Source: Thermoproteota archaeon (GTDB lineage: Archaea; Korarchaeota; Korarchaeia; Korarchaeales; Korarchaeaceae). Taken from it: DNA of 64,000 nucleotides. The first letter of the stretch is position 1, and every line of letters begins with the position of its first letter. A model generated the notes under the pieces. That model did not search any database and had not been told where the DNA came from. It saw only the letters and a program-made list of their open reading frames with translations. The DNA lies in contig JAOZFH010000063.1 of the NCBI GenBank assembly GCA_027491415.1, positions 32,768-96,767 on the forward strand. The letters run 5' to 3'. The position numbers were made by a program, and so were the translations under genes. This document shows positions 24,405 to 33,329 of this stretch, piece after piece.

Positions 24405-24995
24405 TCAGGGGTCCAGATCCAACAGCAGCCTGGCGGCCTCGGCGGCCGACGAGACGTTCCTGTCCCCCCGGGCCTTCTCGCCCACGATCACCGTGAACAC
24501 CCCCAGCCTCCTGCCGGCCTCGGCGTCCCAGGGCATGTCCCCCACCAAGGCGGTCTCCCCCGGCTTCGCTCCGACCTCGCGCATGGCCGCAGCCAGCTGG
24601 ACGTCCCTCGACATTCCGTCCTCCCTGGTCACGACGACGTCGAACAGGTCCCTGACACCGAGGCCCTCCAGGGCGGTGAGGGCGGGCCTCCTGGCCTGCA
24701 GCGTCACCAGGGCTATCTTGACGCCCTTGGACCTCAGCGCCTCCAGGGCGCTCCTGAGCTCCGGATCCGGCCTCGCCTGCCTGGCCGCCTCGAGCTCGGC
24801 CTCCTCCACGATCCTGAAGGCTTCCTCCTCCAGCTCCCTGTCCCCCCTGGCCGCGACGGGTATGCTCGGGCCGAGGGGCTTGAGCGGGTGGTCCGTGCCC
24901 ATGAACTCCCTGACCCTCGCGCGCAGGGCGTCCCAGTCTATTGGAAGGTTTGCCAGGGTCCCGTCCAGGTCGAACGCGACGAGCTTGAGGCCCAC
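24405..24995 (-). CDS. HAD-superfamily phosphatase
   Basis: A 196-residue haloacid-dehalogenase-like hydrolase. Motif I is FDLDGTLA (nucleophile Asp, residue about 8), motif II is ALVTLQ, and motif IV is VGDMPWDAEAG with the metal-binding Asp residues. The helical cap is between motifs I and II, as in phosphoglycolate phosphatase-like members. The substrate cannot be told. Confidence 0.85.
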   Translation of the reverse strand: MGLKLVAFDLDGTLANLPIDWDALRARVREFMGTDHPLKPLGPSIPVAARGDRELEEEAFRIVEEAELEAARQARPDPELRSALEALRSKGVKIALVTLQARRPALTALEGLGVRDLFDVVVTREDGMSRDVQLAAAMREVGAKPGETALVGDMPWDAEAGRRLGVFTVIVGEKARGDRNVSSAAEAARLLLDLDP

Positions 24996-25083
24996 GGGCC
25001 TGATGCGCCGGGGGATCGATATATAGCTCGGGGGCGGGGTGGGTGGAAAGGGTTATATCGCCGCCCCACAAGCTATCCGGCGG

Positions 25084-25161
25084 AGCCCCGTGGTGTAGCC
25101 AGGTCAAGCACGCCGGGCTCTGGACCCGGCGACCCCGGTTCGAATCCGGGCGGGGCTACCA
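25084..25161 (+). tRNA. tRNA-Gln (anticodon CTG)
   Basis: Acceptor AGCCCCG pairs with CGGGGCT; the anticodon stem-loop is CCGGG-CTCTGGA-CCCGG and the T arm CCCGG-TTCGAAT-CCGGG. The 3' CCA is encoded. TTATATC at about 25050 is the promoter. No intron. Confidence 0.93.
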
Positions 25162-25280
25162 CTCCCCTCCTCATTTTCGGCTGGCGGCGCGCAGACCCCT
25201 GACCCTGGGTTCGCCCCCTCCGGTCCGCCTCAGAGGTTGAAGCGATGCGTTAATTTCGAAGGGGGCTCCCTGGCCGCGCC

Positions 25281-25781
25281 GTGGACGGGGAGGCTCTGCT
25301 CCACGCGTCGCTCGGTCTGATCGCGTGGCCAGCCCTCATACCGCCGATGAGCGCGCTGGTCGAGTCCGGCCACCTCGCCTACTCGTTCCTCCTGACCCTC
25401 GCGGTGCCGACGGGCGTGGCCTATCTCCACTTCAGGCTGGAGCGGAGGCTCGATCCAGAGCGCAGGCTGAGGCTGGCCAGGCTTCTGCTCGCGGGGCTAC
25501 TGGCCGGCTCCCTCGCGTCGGCGGCCCTGGCGGGGGCCCTGCTGTGGAGGGTCAGCCCCGCGAGGGTCGCCGAGCTCACCGTCTCCGCCGGCCTGGGGGT
25601 CGTGTTCAGCCTGAACTTCTGGAGCGGCGCGTTCCTCGTCGCCTCCCTGCTCTGCGCGATTGTCACTTCCTCCAGGGCTGAGGTTCCGAGGCCCGTAGAG
25701 GCGGCCGCCCACTTCGCCGCCCTCACGGCGTCGGGAGGGTCGGCCATCCTGCTGGCCTACCTCCTCGCAGCCGGCCACTAA
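25281..25781 (+). CDS. Polytopic membrane protein, 166 residues
   Basis: Five hydrophobic segments with an Arg-rich loop (RLERRLDPERRLRLAR) after the second. GTG 25281 follows the tRNA gene by 120 bases. Size and topology resemble the family D membrane proteins of the island, but no conserved block is shared. Unknown function. Confidence 0.55.
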   Translation: MDGEALLHASLGLIAWPALIPPMSALVESGHLAYSFLLTLAVPTGVAYLHFRLERRLDPERRLRLARLLLAGLLAGSLASAALAGALLWRVSPARVAELTVSAGLGVVFSLNFWSGAFLVASLLCAIVTSSRAEVPRPVEAAAHFAALTASGGSAILLAYLLAAGH

Positions 25782-25796
25782 GGTAGGTGAATTCGA

Positions 25797-25827
25797 TTCC
25801 ACCCAGCTTTATATAATGTGGGTGGAA
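25797..25827. promoter_or_regulatory. TATA box inside a perfect 9-base inverted repeat
   Basis: TTCCACCCA (25797-25805) and TGGGTGGAA (25819-25827) are exact inverted copies, flanking TTTATATA (25808-25815). A further half-site TCCACC lies at 25833-25838, right before the start. A protein bound here would block TATA-binding protein, so this is a likely operator for the ATPase gene. Confidence 0.65.
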
Positions 25828-25839
25828 CATAATCCACCT

Positions 25840-27216
25840 ATGATGACCGTGGAGGGGTTCGTGGCCAACAGACTGGCCGCGGCCCCCGGAGAGTGGAGGA
25901 GGCTCGTCGGTGGTAAGTTCAGGAGGTGGATCTTCTACAGGCTCAGGTCGATCCTCAGGAGATTCCTCGCTGGCGGAAAGACTAGGCTTGTCATAGTGCC
26001 GGGGCTGAGGGGGGTCGGGAAGAGCACGGTCCTGTGGCAGATCTACGGGGCCCTGCTGGAGGAGGGGATGGACCCCGGCAGGGTTCTCCATCTCCCCGTC
26101 GATCAGATGCTCGCCTACACGGGTAGCGACAGCGTGCTTGAAGCCTACGAGGCCTTCTCCCTGCACTCCAGGGGCAGGCGGGTCATGCTCGTCGATGAGA
26201 TAACCTACTCCGGCAGGTGGCCCCTCGAGCTGAAGGTGCTCTACGATAGAGATCCGGACATGGCCTTTGTCGTGGTCGGCTCGTCCTCCCTCCACCTCAG
26301 GGTGGCGGAGAGCGCGGATCTGGCCAGGAGAGCGGTCGTTGAGCCACTCTTCCCCATGAGCTTTGGTGAGTACCTCGGCGTGAGGGGGTCCCTGGGTCCC
26401 GTCAGGGTGGCCAGAGACCTAGAGGAGGCCGTCTACTCGCTGCCGCCCGGGGAGGCGCTGGAGAAGCTCAGGAAGGTGGAGGAGGACGTTATCTCTGACA
26501 GCAGGGGCTTCAAGCCAGATAGGGATCTGAGGGAATTCCTCGAGATCGGCGGCCTCCCGTTCTCGGCCCTGGCGGACGACAGGCTGGTAGCCTGGAGGGA
26601 GGTGGTGGACACCGTCCAGAGGGCGGTGGATGTGGACCTCCGGGGAGTCAGCTCCTTCGACCAGGAGACGGTGGTCAAGGCGAAGAGGCTAGTCTACTCC
26701 CTCGCTCTGTCTCAGGGGGCCGCCGTTAACCTGGCCAGGCTGGCCGGGGAGATAGGGATGGACAAGAAGACTCTGCTGAAGGTCGTGGACGCGCTCGAGA
26801 AGTGTGAGCTCATCTTCAGGGTCCGCCCCGCCGGAGAGCGAGCCGCCAGTGTCAGGGTCCACAAGGCGTACTTCGCCACCCCTACCCTCAGGGTGGCGAT
26901 CAGGAGGGAGGCCGGGTTTAAGACGGACAGCCTGGGGCTGCTGGCTGAGGAGGCCGTTGCCGCCTCCCTGAGGAAGGCCGCCTTCCTTGGGAGGGGGGGC
27001 TTCGGAGGAGTCGGGTACCTGCCGACCGACGGGGGGGTCGACTTCGTCCTAGAGGGCATGGGCGGGCGGAGGGTGCTCGTCGAGGTCGGGGTCGGGAGGA
27101 AGGAGAGGGGGGCCGTGTCGCGGGCTCGGGGGAGGGGGATAGTGGTCCACGGAGGGGGGTTAAGGCTTGAGGGAGACGTGCTCTTCGTTCCTCTCTGGCT
27201 CTTCCTGCTGGTATGA
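25840..27216 (+). CDS. AAA ATPase of the DUF4143 type (second member)
   Basis: About 458 residues: Walker A GLRGVGKST, Walker B VMLVDEIT, sensor VVGSSSLHL, a winged-helix middle (GEIGMDKKTLLKVVDAL) and a C-terminal nuclease-like domain (GGVDFVLE, VLVEVG). ATG 25840 is preferred over the frame-opening ATG at 25816, because the TATA box at 25808-25815 would put the transcript start at about 25838. Compared with 3889-5100 it is about 60 residues longer. The role of these ATPases is unknown; they are often found near toxin-antitoxin genes. Confidence 0.8.
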   Translation: MMTVEGFVANRLAAAPGEWRRLVGGKFRRWIFYRLRSILRRFLAGGKTRLVIVPGLRGVGKSTVLWQIYGALLEEGMDPGRVLHLPVDQMLAYTGSDSVLEAYEAFSLHSRGRRVMLVDEITYSGRWPLELKVLYDRDPDMAFVVVGSSSLHLRVAESADLARRAVVEPLFPMSFGEYLGVRGSLGPVRVARDLEEAVYSLPPGEALEKLRKVEEDVISDSRGFKPDRDLREFLEIGGLPFSALADDRLVAWREVVDTVQRAVDVDLRGVSSFDQETVVKAKRLVYSLALSQGAAVNLARLAGEIGMDKKTLLKVVDALEKCELIFRVRPAGERAASVRVHKAYFATPTLRVAIRREAGFKTDSLGLLAEEAVAASLRKAAFLGRGGFGGVGYLPTDGGVDFVLEGMGGRRVLVEVGVGRKERGAVSRARGRGIVVHGGGLRLEGDVLFVPLWLFLLV

Positions 27217-27317
27217 CCGAGCAGAGGAAAAGTTCTGCCTAGAATACTGCTAGTGGTTCGACTTGTGCTTACAATCCAAATTTTAGTTATTTAGGTTTGA
27301 TTGTGAGTAATTTAAGA

Positions 27318-28406
27318 CTATATCCATTTTTCTAATGTTTCAAATTTTACTTCTGTTTTCTCCTCTTTTAAGATTTTTCCGAATTTTTCTTTGGCGTATT
27401 TTCTCGTAAAGTAATCGAGAGGATCCTTAACTCTCAGGGGTTTCCAATAGATTACATAGTATTCCTTGCCATCTCGGGAAAGTTCGTCTGCTAGTTTTAA
27501 TTTTACTAACAATCTTAGTATCTTTCTCAAAAGAGACTTGCTAAATTGTGGGATCTTACGCCCATCGTGGGAAGAAATAAAGAAATTTTCCGCAAGCTTC
27601 TGATATAACTCATCGAAGCTAAATTCGATTCTGATCTTGCCTTCATTGCGCATTCTAAGCAGACTATCGTCGCTCAATATGTCATACGATTTGGGCAAAA
27701 CTTTCAAATAGAACTGTACCAACACAAAGGGGATCAAATAATCTTCAACTTCTTCCTCTAGTAGGAATATTTCATTCATGCGCTGGTGAAGAACTGGAAG
27801 TTCAACCGAGAAAGTGCTTTGGAGTTTACGCTGAAATTCTTTAAAGGCCGAACCTTTAAACTGGCCATAAGATAGTGAGAGTACGAGCATCTCTCCTTCA
27901 ATTCCTCTGTCGCTTCGCCTTTTATGTAAAAAATAGTTTATGATTGAAAGCCCGTGTGTGAGCTGATTTTTTATCCCTTCTAGCATTTCAATCAATAATG
28001 CTTGAAACTTATGGAGCCCGCCCTGAATCAGGAGAAATAATTGATAATTAGTTAACCAACCCTCCCTAATATCCCTATCATATTTTTCAAGCTGTCCGAT
28101 TATCTTACTTACAATGCGATCATTTTCCAGCTCACTCAAACCCTCAGGATTAGGCAAAGATGATTTGAGTTCTCCGACTGCATATTCTCCACGTATATGG
28201 ATAAGTAAATCCGGAGTTACCCGCTTATCTTGGTCAGTCCGTAACTTAGGACGAAGAAAGCACTCCCCTCCACATTCCCGCGCCAGTATCATAAGGGAAA
28301 TCGTGGCCCACAGACTCTTAACATAATCATCTATTCTCATTTTCGATCTTTTTATGAATTCTTCAACTTTTCTTAGAGTTTCACTGCCATTATCCGGGTT
28401 GCCCAT
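27318..28406 (-). CDS. AT-rich cassette protein 2, nuclease-like
   Basis: A 362-residue protein, far lower in GC than the neighbouring genes and Lys/Ile/Phe-rich. Near residue 65 it reads RVTPDLLIHI, then GEYAVGELKSS: a D...(D/E)xK arrangement found in restriction-endonuclease-like folds. The rest is helical with no motif that I recognise. The start overlaps the preceding gene by 17 bases, so the two form one operon. A defence or mobile-element role is a guess based on composition, the motif and the accessory setting. Confidence 0.6.
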   Translation of the reverse strand: MGNPDNGSETLRKVEEFIKRSKMRIDDYVKSLWATISLMILARECGGECFLRPKLRTDQDKRVTPDLLIHIRGEYAVGELKSSLPNPEGLSELENDRIVSKIIGQLEKYDRDIREGWLTNYQLFLLIQGGLHKFQALLIEMLEGIKNQLTHGLSIINYFLHKRRSDRGIEGEMLVLSLSYGQFKGSAFKEFQRKLQSTFSVELPVLHQRMNEIFLLEEEVEDYLIPFVLVQFYLKVLPKSYDILSDDSLLRMRNEGKIRIEFSFDELYQKLAENFFISSHDGRKIPQFSKSLLRKILRLLVKLKLADELSRDGKEYYVIYWKPLRVKDPLDYFTRKYAKEKFGKILKEEKTEVKFETLEKWI

Positions 28407-29451
28407 ACAAAACCTCCCCCTCCAACCCCTCGAGCAAAGATGCTAACAGATGATAGGAAGATAGTATTGACCTTGTGTTTATCCCGTTAATGTGGATTTC
28501 ATTACCCTTATAGAGCATCAAACTGTAGGAATCCCCAGTTTGATAGTCATATACCTCCAAGATGGCGTAGGGATTGCTGATCACTATGGGTGACACTCCC
28601 CATCTCGGTAGGTTCTTTCTGACGAATTGGATGAAATTTTCTATTCCTTCACGATCTTCGAAAACGTTTTTATCTAGTTTGACTACTACTCTGCTGATCC
28701 TCCTTGGGCGTGGTTTAGCGATGATGTAAAGGTAAATTGAATTTAGGACGTATGACCTTAATATTTCCCAGCCGTCAGACCTAATTATAGAGATTATCCC
28801 ATCTCTACCAATGCTGTATTTTATCCCTCCATGTGGTGTCTGCAAAGTACAGGTTGCCCTATGCATCCATAGCTTAGCCAAACGAAGCTTTTCTCGAGCT
28901 TCATCTAACGTCAAACCCTTTCCAAGAAAGGAGGACCCTCCTTTAAGATAGGATATCGATGTCTCCGGTTTTTTGCCGAAATATCTCATTCCAACAATCC
29001 TGACGACCCTCAGTTCCTCCGACATTTTTTTCATTTTTTCTAAAATATTCCATAGATCCCTTTCTCTAAATCTTAAAATCTGAAATGTGGGATATAGTTT
29101 TTTCAATATGGAAATAAATTTTTGGAAAGACGCACTACCACCAACACCAAAAGCTATCACGGGTTGAAACTTTTCTGAAGGTACTAGGAGATAATAGTTT
29201 TCTCCAGACTCCCTTCCCCCTTCCGTCTTGAGTTTAAAAGGCGTTACCCTGTAGATGACATAACCCTCTTTTTCTTTAATTTCTTGGAAATATTTCCTAA
29301 TTCCTGCCACGTTATTCACTAGAAAGCTGACCTTAGGGCTAGCCCATCCCAATAATATCTTTAGCTTTCTGATAGACCCCTCCCCTATTTTTAGCTGATC
29401 TTGTATTATTTTATTATAAAGTTCCATGTTTACTGTGCTTGACCCTTCCAT
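28390..29451 (-). CDS. AT-rich cassette protein 1, unknown
   Basis: A 353-residue alpha/beta protein, Lys/Ile-rich, with the same low GC as its downstream partner. No family is recognised. A Gly-rich run (FGVGGSASF) and alternating strands suggest a soluble enzyme-like or binding fold. It is the first gene of the two-gene cassette. AT-rich leader sequence lies upstream (29452-29490). Confidence 0.55.
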   Translation of the reverse strand: MEGSSTVNMELYNKIIQDQLKIGEGSIRKLKILLGWASPKVSFLVNNVAGIRKYFQEIKEKEGYVIYRVTPFKLKTEGGRESGENYYLLVPSEKFQPVIAFGVGGSASFQKFISILKKLYPTFQILRFRERDLWNILEKMKKMSEELRVVRIVGMRYFGKKPETSISYLKGGSSFLGKGLTLDEAREKLRLAKLWMHRATCTLQTPHGGIKYSIGRDGIISIIRSDGWEILRSYVLNSIYLYIIAKPRPRRISRVVVKLDKNVFEDREGIENFIQFVRKNLPRWGVSPIVISNPYAILEVYDYQTGDSYSLMLYKGNEIHINGINTRSILSSYHLLASLLEGLEGEVLYGQPG

Positions 29452-29713
29452 CGTCTCAATGGAGAGAGATTAGAACATAAACTTTGCATATAAGCAATGA
29501 GCCCTGTCTCCCGTCGTGAAACCAGACTTTCGCGAAATCACGAGGGGAAGGAGGGAAGCCCTCCGACGTTGTCCTTCGCCCAAGCGGCAAGTTTTCTTCC
29601 CTAAGGCTCGCCTCCAGTCCTGAAGAGACCTGTAGTCGGGCGGCCCTGCCCCCGCTGCCTGGGGCGTGGCGGCCGTGGAAAAGGATTAAACGGTCGGTGT
29701 CGCCGCGAGGCGC

Positions 29714-30256
29714 GTGAGCCGCGCGAGGCCCTCCAGGGCCCTTGTGGTGGGGAGGTTCCAGCCCTTCCACTTCGGGCACCTGCACGCGATAAGGTACGCA
29801 ATGAAGCACGCCGAGGAGATAGTAATCGGGCTCGGCTCCTCCCAGATAGCCTTCACCCTCAGGAATCCCCTGACGGTGGACGAGCGGTACGAGATGATCG
29901 TCAGGGCCCTGAGGGCCGAGGGGCTCCCCCTCGGCAAGTTCTACTTCTCCCCCATCCCGGACACGGAGTCGCCCGAGGAAGATTGGGGCCGGATAGTGCT
30001 GGACAGGGTGCCGAGGGTGGACGTGGCCTTCTCAAACGACAGGGAGACCCAGGAGGACCTCTCGAGGGTGGGGATCGAGGTCAGGCCCATCCCCTTCTAC
30101 AGGAGGGACCTCTTCCAGGCCACCCACATCAGGGAGATGGCCGCCAAGGGGGACCGTCTCTGGAGGCAGCTCGTGCCCAGGCCGGTCGCCCAGTTCCTCG
30201 ACGAGGTGGGGTTCGAGGCCCGCATGCGCTCTATAGCCGGGAACAGGCCCGGGTGA
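29714..30256 (+). CDS. nadM: Nicotinamide-nucleotide adenylyltransferase, archaeal type
   Basis: A 180-residue enzyme that joins NMN and ATP to make NAD. The nucleotidyltransferase signature is VVGRFQPFHFGHLHAI (residues about 11-26), the GSSQIAFTLRNPLT segment is the family's, and ATHIREM near residue 138 is the second ATP-binding motif. Length is normal. GTG 29714 is about 30 bases from a TTAAAC element. Soluble cytoplasmic enzyme of NAD salvage and synthesis. Confidence 0.93.
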   Translation: MSRARPSRALVVGRFQPFHFGHLHAIRYAMKHAEEIVIGLGSSQIAFTLRNPLTVDERYEMIVRALRAEGLPLGKFYFSPIPDTESPEEDWGRIVLDRVPRVDVAFSNDRETQEDLSRVGIEVRPIPFYRRDLFQATHIREMAAKGDRLWRQLVPRPVAQFLDEVGFEARMRSIAGNRPG

Positions 30257-30274
30257 TGTGGGGCGGGCAGAGGA

Positions 30275-31867
30275 TCACTCCTCGCTCGGCAGGACGCCCA
30301 GCCTGTCCCTCCTGGCCGCCTCGAGTATCCTCCTCCCGGCCGGGCTGTTCCTGGCCAGGGTTATCCTCCCCCTGGAGTCGGTGGTGAGCCTGACGAACTC
30401 CCTGCCGTCCACCGTTATGATGACCTCCTGGTCAGCCCTCTCCGGGCCCAGGTCGAGCACCACGGTGTGCTTCCTCCTGATGAGCCTGTACCTGAGGCCC
30501 TCCTCCGCCCTCTCGCGCCTGGCCCTGGCCCTCGCGGCGGCGCCGGGCCTCAGGGGCATCACCACGACCTCGTCGCCGAAGGTGTAGATCTCGTACTCCG
30601 GCACGCCCGTCTCGAAGTCGCTGACCAGCACGACGGGCCTGGCGAGGGAGGTGTCCTGCATGCCCGTCGGGAGCTTCACGGTTATCCTCAGGCTGTAGAC
30701 CTTCACGACCCTGCCGTCCCTGATGAAGATCACCGTGTCGACCACGTGCGGTAGCAGGCCCAGGTCCACCCGGCGGATGAACCTCTGCACCGCCTCGATC
30801 GGCGCCCCGCAGTGGACCACGCCGACCATGCCTATGCCCGCGAGCCTCATGTCCGTGAAAACGTTGAAGTCGTCGGTCTTCCTCATCTCGTCGAAGATGA
30901 CGTAGTCCGGCCGGACCAGGAGGAGCAGGTCGGCCGTGCCCTCGAAGCTCGGGCCGAGCTTGCCGTACTGAGTGATCTCGGGGCCGACCATGAGGTCCCT
31001 GGGCGACTCCAGGGTCTTCACTATCTTCCCCAGCGACCTGTAGAACTCCGCCAGGGCGCTGGCGAACGTCGTCTTCCCGGCCCCCGGGGGGCCAGCTATC
31101 ACCACGCCCTCTGCCCTCTCCGCGAGCCTCTCCTTGAGCCTCTCGCTCAGCTCGTAGTCGTCCAGCGTGACCCTCACCACCGGCCTGACGGCCGTGATCT
31201 CGATCCCGTCGGAGAACGGGGGAAGGGCCACCAGCACCCTGTACTCCCCGAACTGGATCACGTAGGCCCCCTTCCTCCTGACCTCCACGAAGGCGCCCGG
31301 GTCTATCTTGGCGAGCTCGATGATCTCGTAGGCCATCTTCTGGAGCTCCTGCGTGGTGAGCGGCTCTTCCCTCAGCTTCACGAGCCTGAACTCCCCGGGC
31401 CTGCCCCTCTTGGCCATCGGCGGGGCGCCCTCCTTGAGGTGGACGCTCATGGTGTCCTCCGTGAAGAACTCCTCTATGGCGAGCCTGCCCCCCTTGGGAC
31501 CGACGTACTCGACCCTCACCCCCCTCAGCCTCAGTGAGACCGCCCTTATCGAGTCCCCGGTCAGGACCGTGGCTCCGTGAGGCTTGGCAAGCTCCTCCAG
31601 GGCGTCCACCCCGCTCTTGGCGTGCTCCGCCAGCTCCAGGGCGGATATCTCGCCAGCCTTCTCCAGCTCTCTGAGCCTGGCCAGCTCGGCCAGCGCCGCC
31701 AGGTGGGTCCTGTCCCCGCGGGAGGCGCCCCTCTCGAGCCACCTGACGAGCCCCTTGGGGACGATTATCTTCGCCCCCCTCACCCTGCTCCAGAGCCTCT
31801 CATCCCTCAGGAGGCCCTGAATGAGCACCTGCTCGTCTATCACGTAGGAACTCACGGCTCCGCCCAT
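30275..31867 (-). CDS. PIN domain-ATPase-KH protein (PilT-like, COG1855)
   Basis: A 530-residue archaeal fusion. An N-terminal PIN-like domain (VIDEQVLIQG, VLTGDSIRA) covers about residues 5-140. The middle is a secretion-type ATPase with Walker A GPPGAGKTT and Walker B VIFDEMRKTDD. The C-terminus has a KH-like RNA-binding domain (about 460-515). The family is nearly universal in archaea; a role in RNA metabolism is assumed. It ends 18 bases from the convergent nadM gene and closes the translation cluster. Confidence 0.9.
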   Translation of the reverse strand: MGGAVSSYVIDEQVLIQGLLRDERLWSRVRGAKIIVPKGLVRWLERGASRGDRTHLAALAELARLRELEKAGEISALELAEHAKSGVDALEELAKPHGATVLTGDSIRAVSLRLRGVRVEYVGPKGGRLAIEEFFTEDTMSVHLKEGAPPMAKRGRPGEFRLVKLREEPLTTQELQKMAYEIIELAKIDPGAFVEVRRKGAYVIQFGEYRVLVALPPFSDGIEITAVRPVVRVTLDDYELSERLKERLAERAEGVVIAGPPGAGKTTFASALAEFYRSLGKIVKTLESPRDLMVGPEITQYGKLGPSFEGTADLLLLVRPDYVIFDEMRKTDDFNVFTDMRLAGIGMVGVVHCGAPIEAVQRFIRRVDLGLLPHVVDTVIFIRDGRVVKVYSLRITVKLPTGMQDTSLARPVVLVSDFETGVPEYEIYTFGDEVVVMPLRPGAAARARARRERAEEGLRYRLIRRKHTVVLDLGPERADQEVIITVDGREFVRLTTDSRGRITLARNSPAGRRILEAARRDRLGVLPSEE

Positions 31868-31935
31868 ACCACTACTTCACTCTCCACCTTCAGGGTTACG
31901 TGGGGGGTCTCCAGAAATAAAGCGAGGTGGTTCAC

Positions 31936-32520
31936 TCAGACCAGCAGCTCGTCCTCCTCGAATATCCTCTTGTGGGCCACGAAGATGAGGTACCTCTCGT
32001 CTCCGGTGAGCTCCTCCATCACTCTGTCCCCGATCGCCCCGGGAGGGTCTCTCAGGCCGGTCCTCTCCTCCACGTCCGAGAACGACTTGAAGGGCCTCTT
32101 CCTCCTCTCCTCCAGGATCTTCAGCATCAGCTTCTTCCCGACCCCCGGCAGGAGCTCGAGCTGGTGGAGGCGGGTAGTGACGGGACGGGCCTCGTTGAAG
32201 AACTGAACGAAGAACTCCTCCCCCTCCACCACGGCGCTCCTCACCGTCTCCTCCAGGTGCCCTTGGGCCGGGCCCCTCAGCTCCGGGTAGGAGAGGTACC
32301 TCAGGAACCTGCTGACGTAATCTCTCTGGCCCTTCCCGACGTAGACCTTCATCCCGGGCTCCACCTGGGCGCCGGGCCTCACCGCAAACTCCATCAGGAT
32401 GAAGTACCTGTCCCCGAGAACCTGGGCCCTCCTAGAGGGCTCCCCGTATACGTCAAGCACGTAGGCCCAGCCGTCGTGGGGCTTCCTCCTACCCGGAACG
32501 TACCTCCACAAGTCAGACAC
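31936..32520 (-). CDS. DUF655 protein (OB fold plus helix-hairpin-helix)
   Basis: About 195 residues. GTG 32520 is used since the frame upstream is Arg-only shadow of rpoF; homologs begin near VSDLWRYVPG. An OB-like domain (YFILMEFAVRPGAQVEPGMKVYVG) is followed by helix-hairpin-helix motifs (LELLPGVGKKLMLKIL), suggesting nucleic-acid binding. It sits after rpoF in the usual archaeal order eL21-rpoF-DUF655. Confidence 0.85.
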   Translation of the reverse strand: MSDLWRYVPGRRKPHDGWAYVLDVYGEPSRRAQVLGDRYFILMEFAVRPGAQVEPGMKVYVGKGQRDYVSRFLRYLSYPELRGPAQGHLEETVRSAVVEGEEFFVQFFNEARPVTTRLHQLELLPGVGKKLMLKILEERRKRPFKSFSDVEERTGLRDPPGAIGDRVMEELTGDERYLIFVAHKRIFEEDELLV

Positions 32521-32530
32521 CTCGAGCGGC

Positions 32531-32983
32531 CTACTCGGAATCCTCCCCCTCCTCGGGGCCTTCCTGCGCCTCCTCGCCCTCCGCCTGGGCCGCCGCCTCA
32601 GACTGGGCCTCGACCGCCTCCTCAGCCTCAACCTCGGCCTCTGCCGGCGCCTCGGCCTCCTCCAGTCCCTTGAGCACCTCGAGGATTCCCTTGTAGGCCT
32701 TCTCGTCTAGGAGCGGGTAGGAGCGGAAGAGGAAGGGCCTGAGCTCGTCCGGCGTCTTGGGGAGGACGTTGACCAGCTGGATCGCGTCCTCCTCCGACAG
32801 GTCGTACTCGCTCATCAGGACCTCGACGGCCCTCCTGGCCGCCTTCGGGTCCCTAACCTTCGTGAACTTGGCTAGGTACTCGAAGAGCCTCCTCTGGTCC
32901 GGGGTTAGGGCAGACTGGTCCCTGGCCCACCTCTCGAATATGAGGTCCCTGACCTCGGCGAGCGTCAGCGGCTTCTTCTCCAA
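32531..32983 (-). CDS. rpoF: RNA polymerase subunit F (Rpb4 homolog)
   Basis: 150 residues. The HRDC-like Rpb4 core is about residues 1-110 (LTLAEVRDLIFERW, LSEEDAIQLVNVLP). The last 40 residues are an Ala/Glu-rich acidic tail not normal for the family. With subunit E it forms the polymerase stalk. It is 6 bases downstream of the eL21 gene. Confidence 0.88.
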   Translation of the reverse strand: MEKKPLTLAEVRDLIFERWARDQSALTPDQRRLFEYLAKFTKVRDPKAARRAVEVLMSEYDLSEEDAIQLVNVLPKTPDELRPFLFRSYPLLDEKAYKGILEVLKGLEEAEAPAEAEVEAEEAVEAQSEAAAQAEGEEAQEGPEEGEDSE

Positions 32984-32989
32984 GCCGCC

Positions 32990-33307
32990 TCATCCTCCCG
33001 AACCCGGGGCGGGCTCGGAGTGTGGCTTCAGGTGAACAGGCGGTACTATCAGGTGCTTGACCTTGCCCCCTACCCTCACGTCGACGAGGTAGGCCCTGCC
33101 CCTCTTCCCCACGACCACGCCGACCTTCCCCTGGTACCTCCTGTGCGGTATACCCTCCCTCTCGGACGGCACCACGTCTATGACCACCTTCTGGCCCACC
33201 TTGAACTCCTGAAAGAACCTCGACAGCGGAGGCAGCCCTCTCTCTCTGGGACTCTTTCGCAGGAATTCCCTGGACCCGTGTAGGTATCCCTTCGACTTTC
33301 TCGTCAA
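32990..33307 (-). CDS. rpl21e: Ribosomal protein eL21
   Basis: 105 residues with family blocks SKGYLHGSREFLRKSPRERG and HRRYQGKVGVVVGKRG, and a C-terminal HLKP. TTG 33307 is the start; GGTGATTTGAA precedes it. A component of the large subunit, it lies between pus10 and rpoF as in many archaea. Confidence 0.93.
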   Translation of the reverse strand: MTRKSKGYLHGSREFLRKSPRERGLPPLSRFFQEFKVGQKVVIDVVPSEREGIPHRRYQGKVGVVVGKRGRAYLVDVRVGGKVKHLIVPPVHLKPHSEPAPGSGG

Positions 33308-33329
33308 TTCAAATCACCTTCCGTCCGGC

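Noticed and set aside
24331-25107. N-terminal extension of the AbrB antitoxin frame
   Set aside because: It is the shadow of the HAD phosphatase; AbrB homology begins at ATG 24330.
29452-29713. Possible gene or RNA between the AT-rich cassette and nadM
   Set aside because: No conserved frame and no C/D-box or stable RNA pattern that I can defend; only the nadM promoter is visible.
30432-31742. 436-codon open frame on the strand of the PIN-ATPase-KH gene
   Set aside because: Arg/Gly-rich shadow; the real frame has Walker motifs and homology along its whole length.
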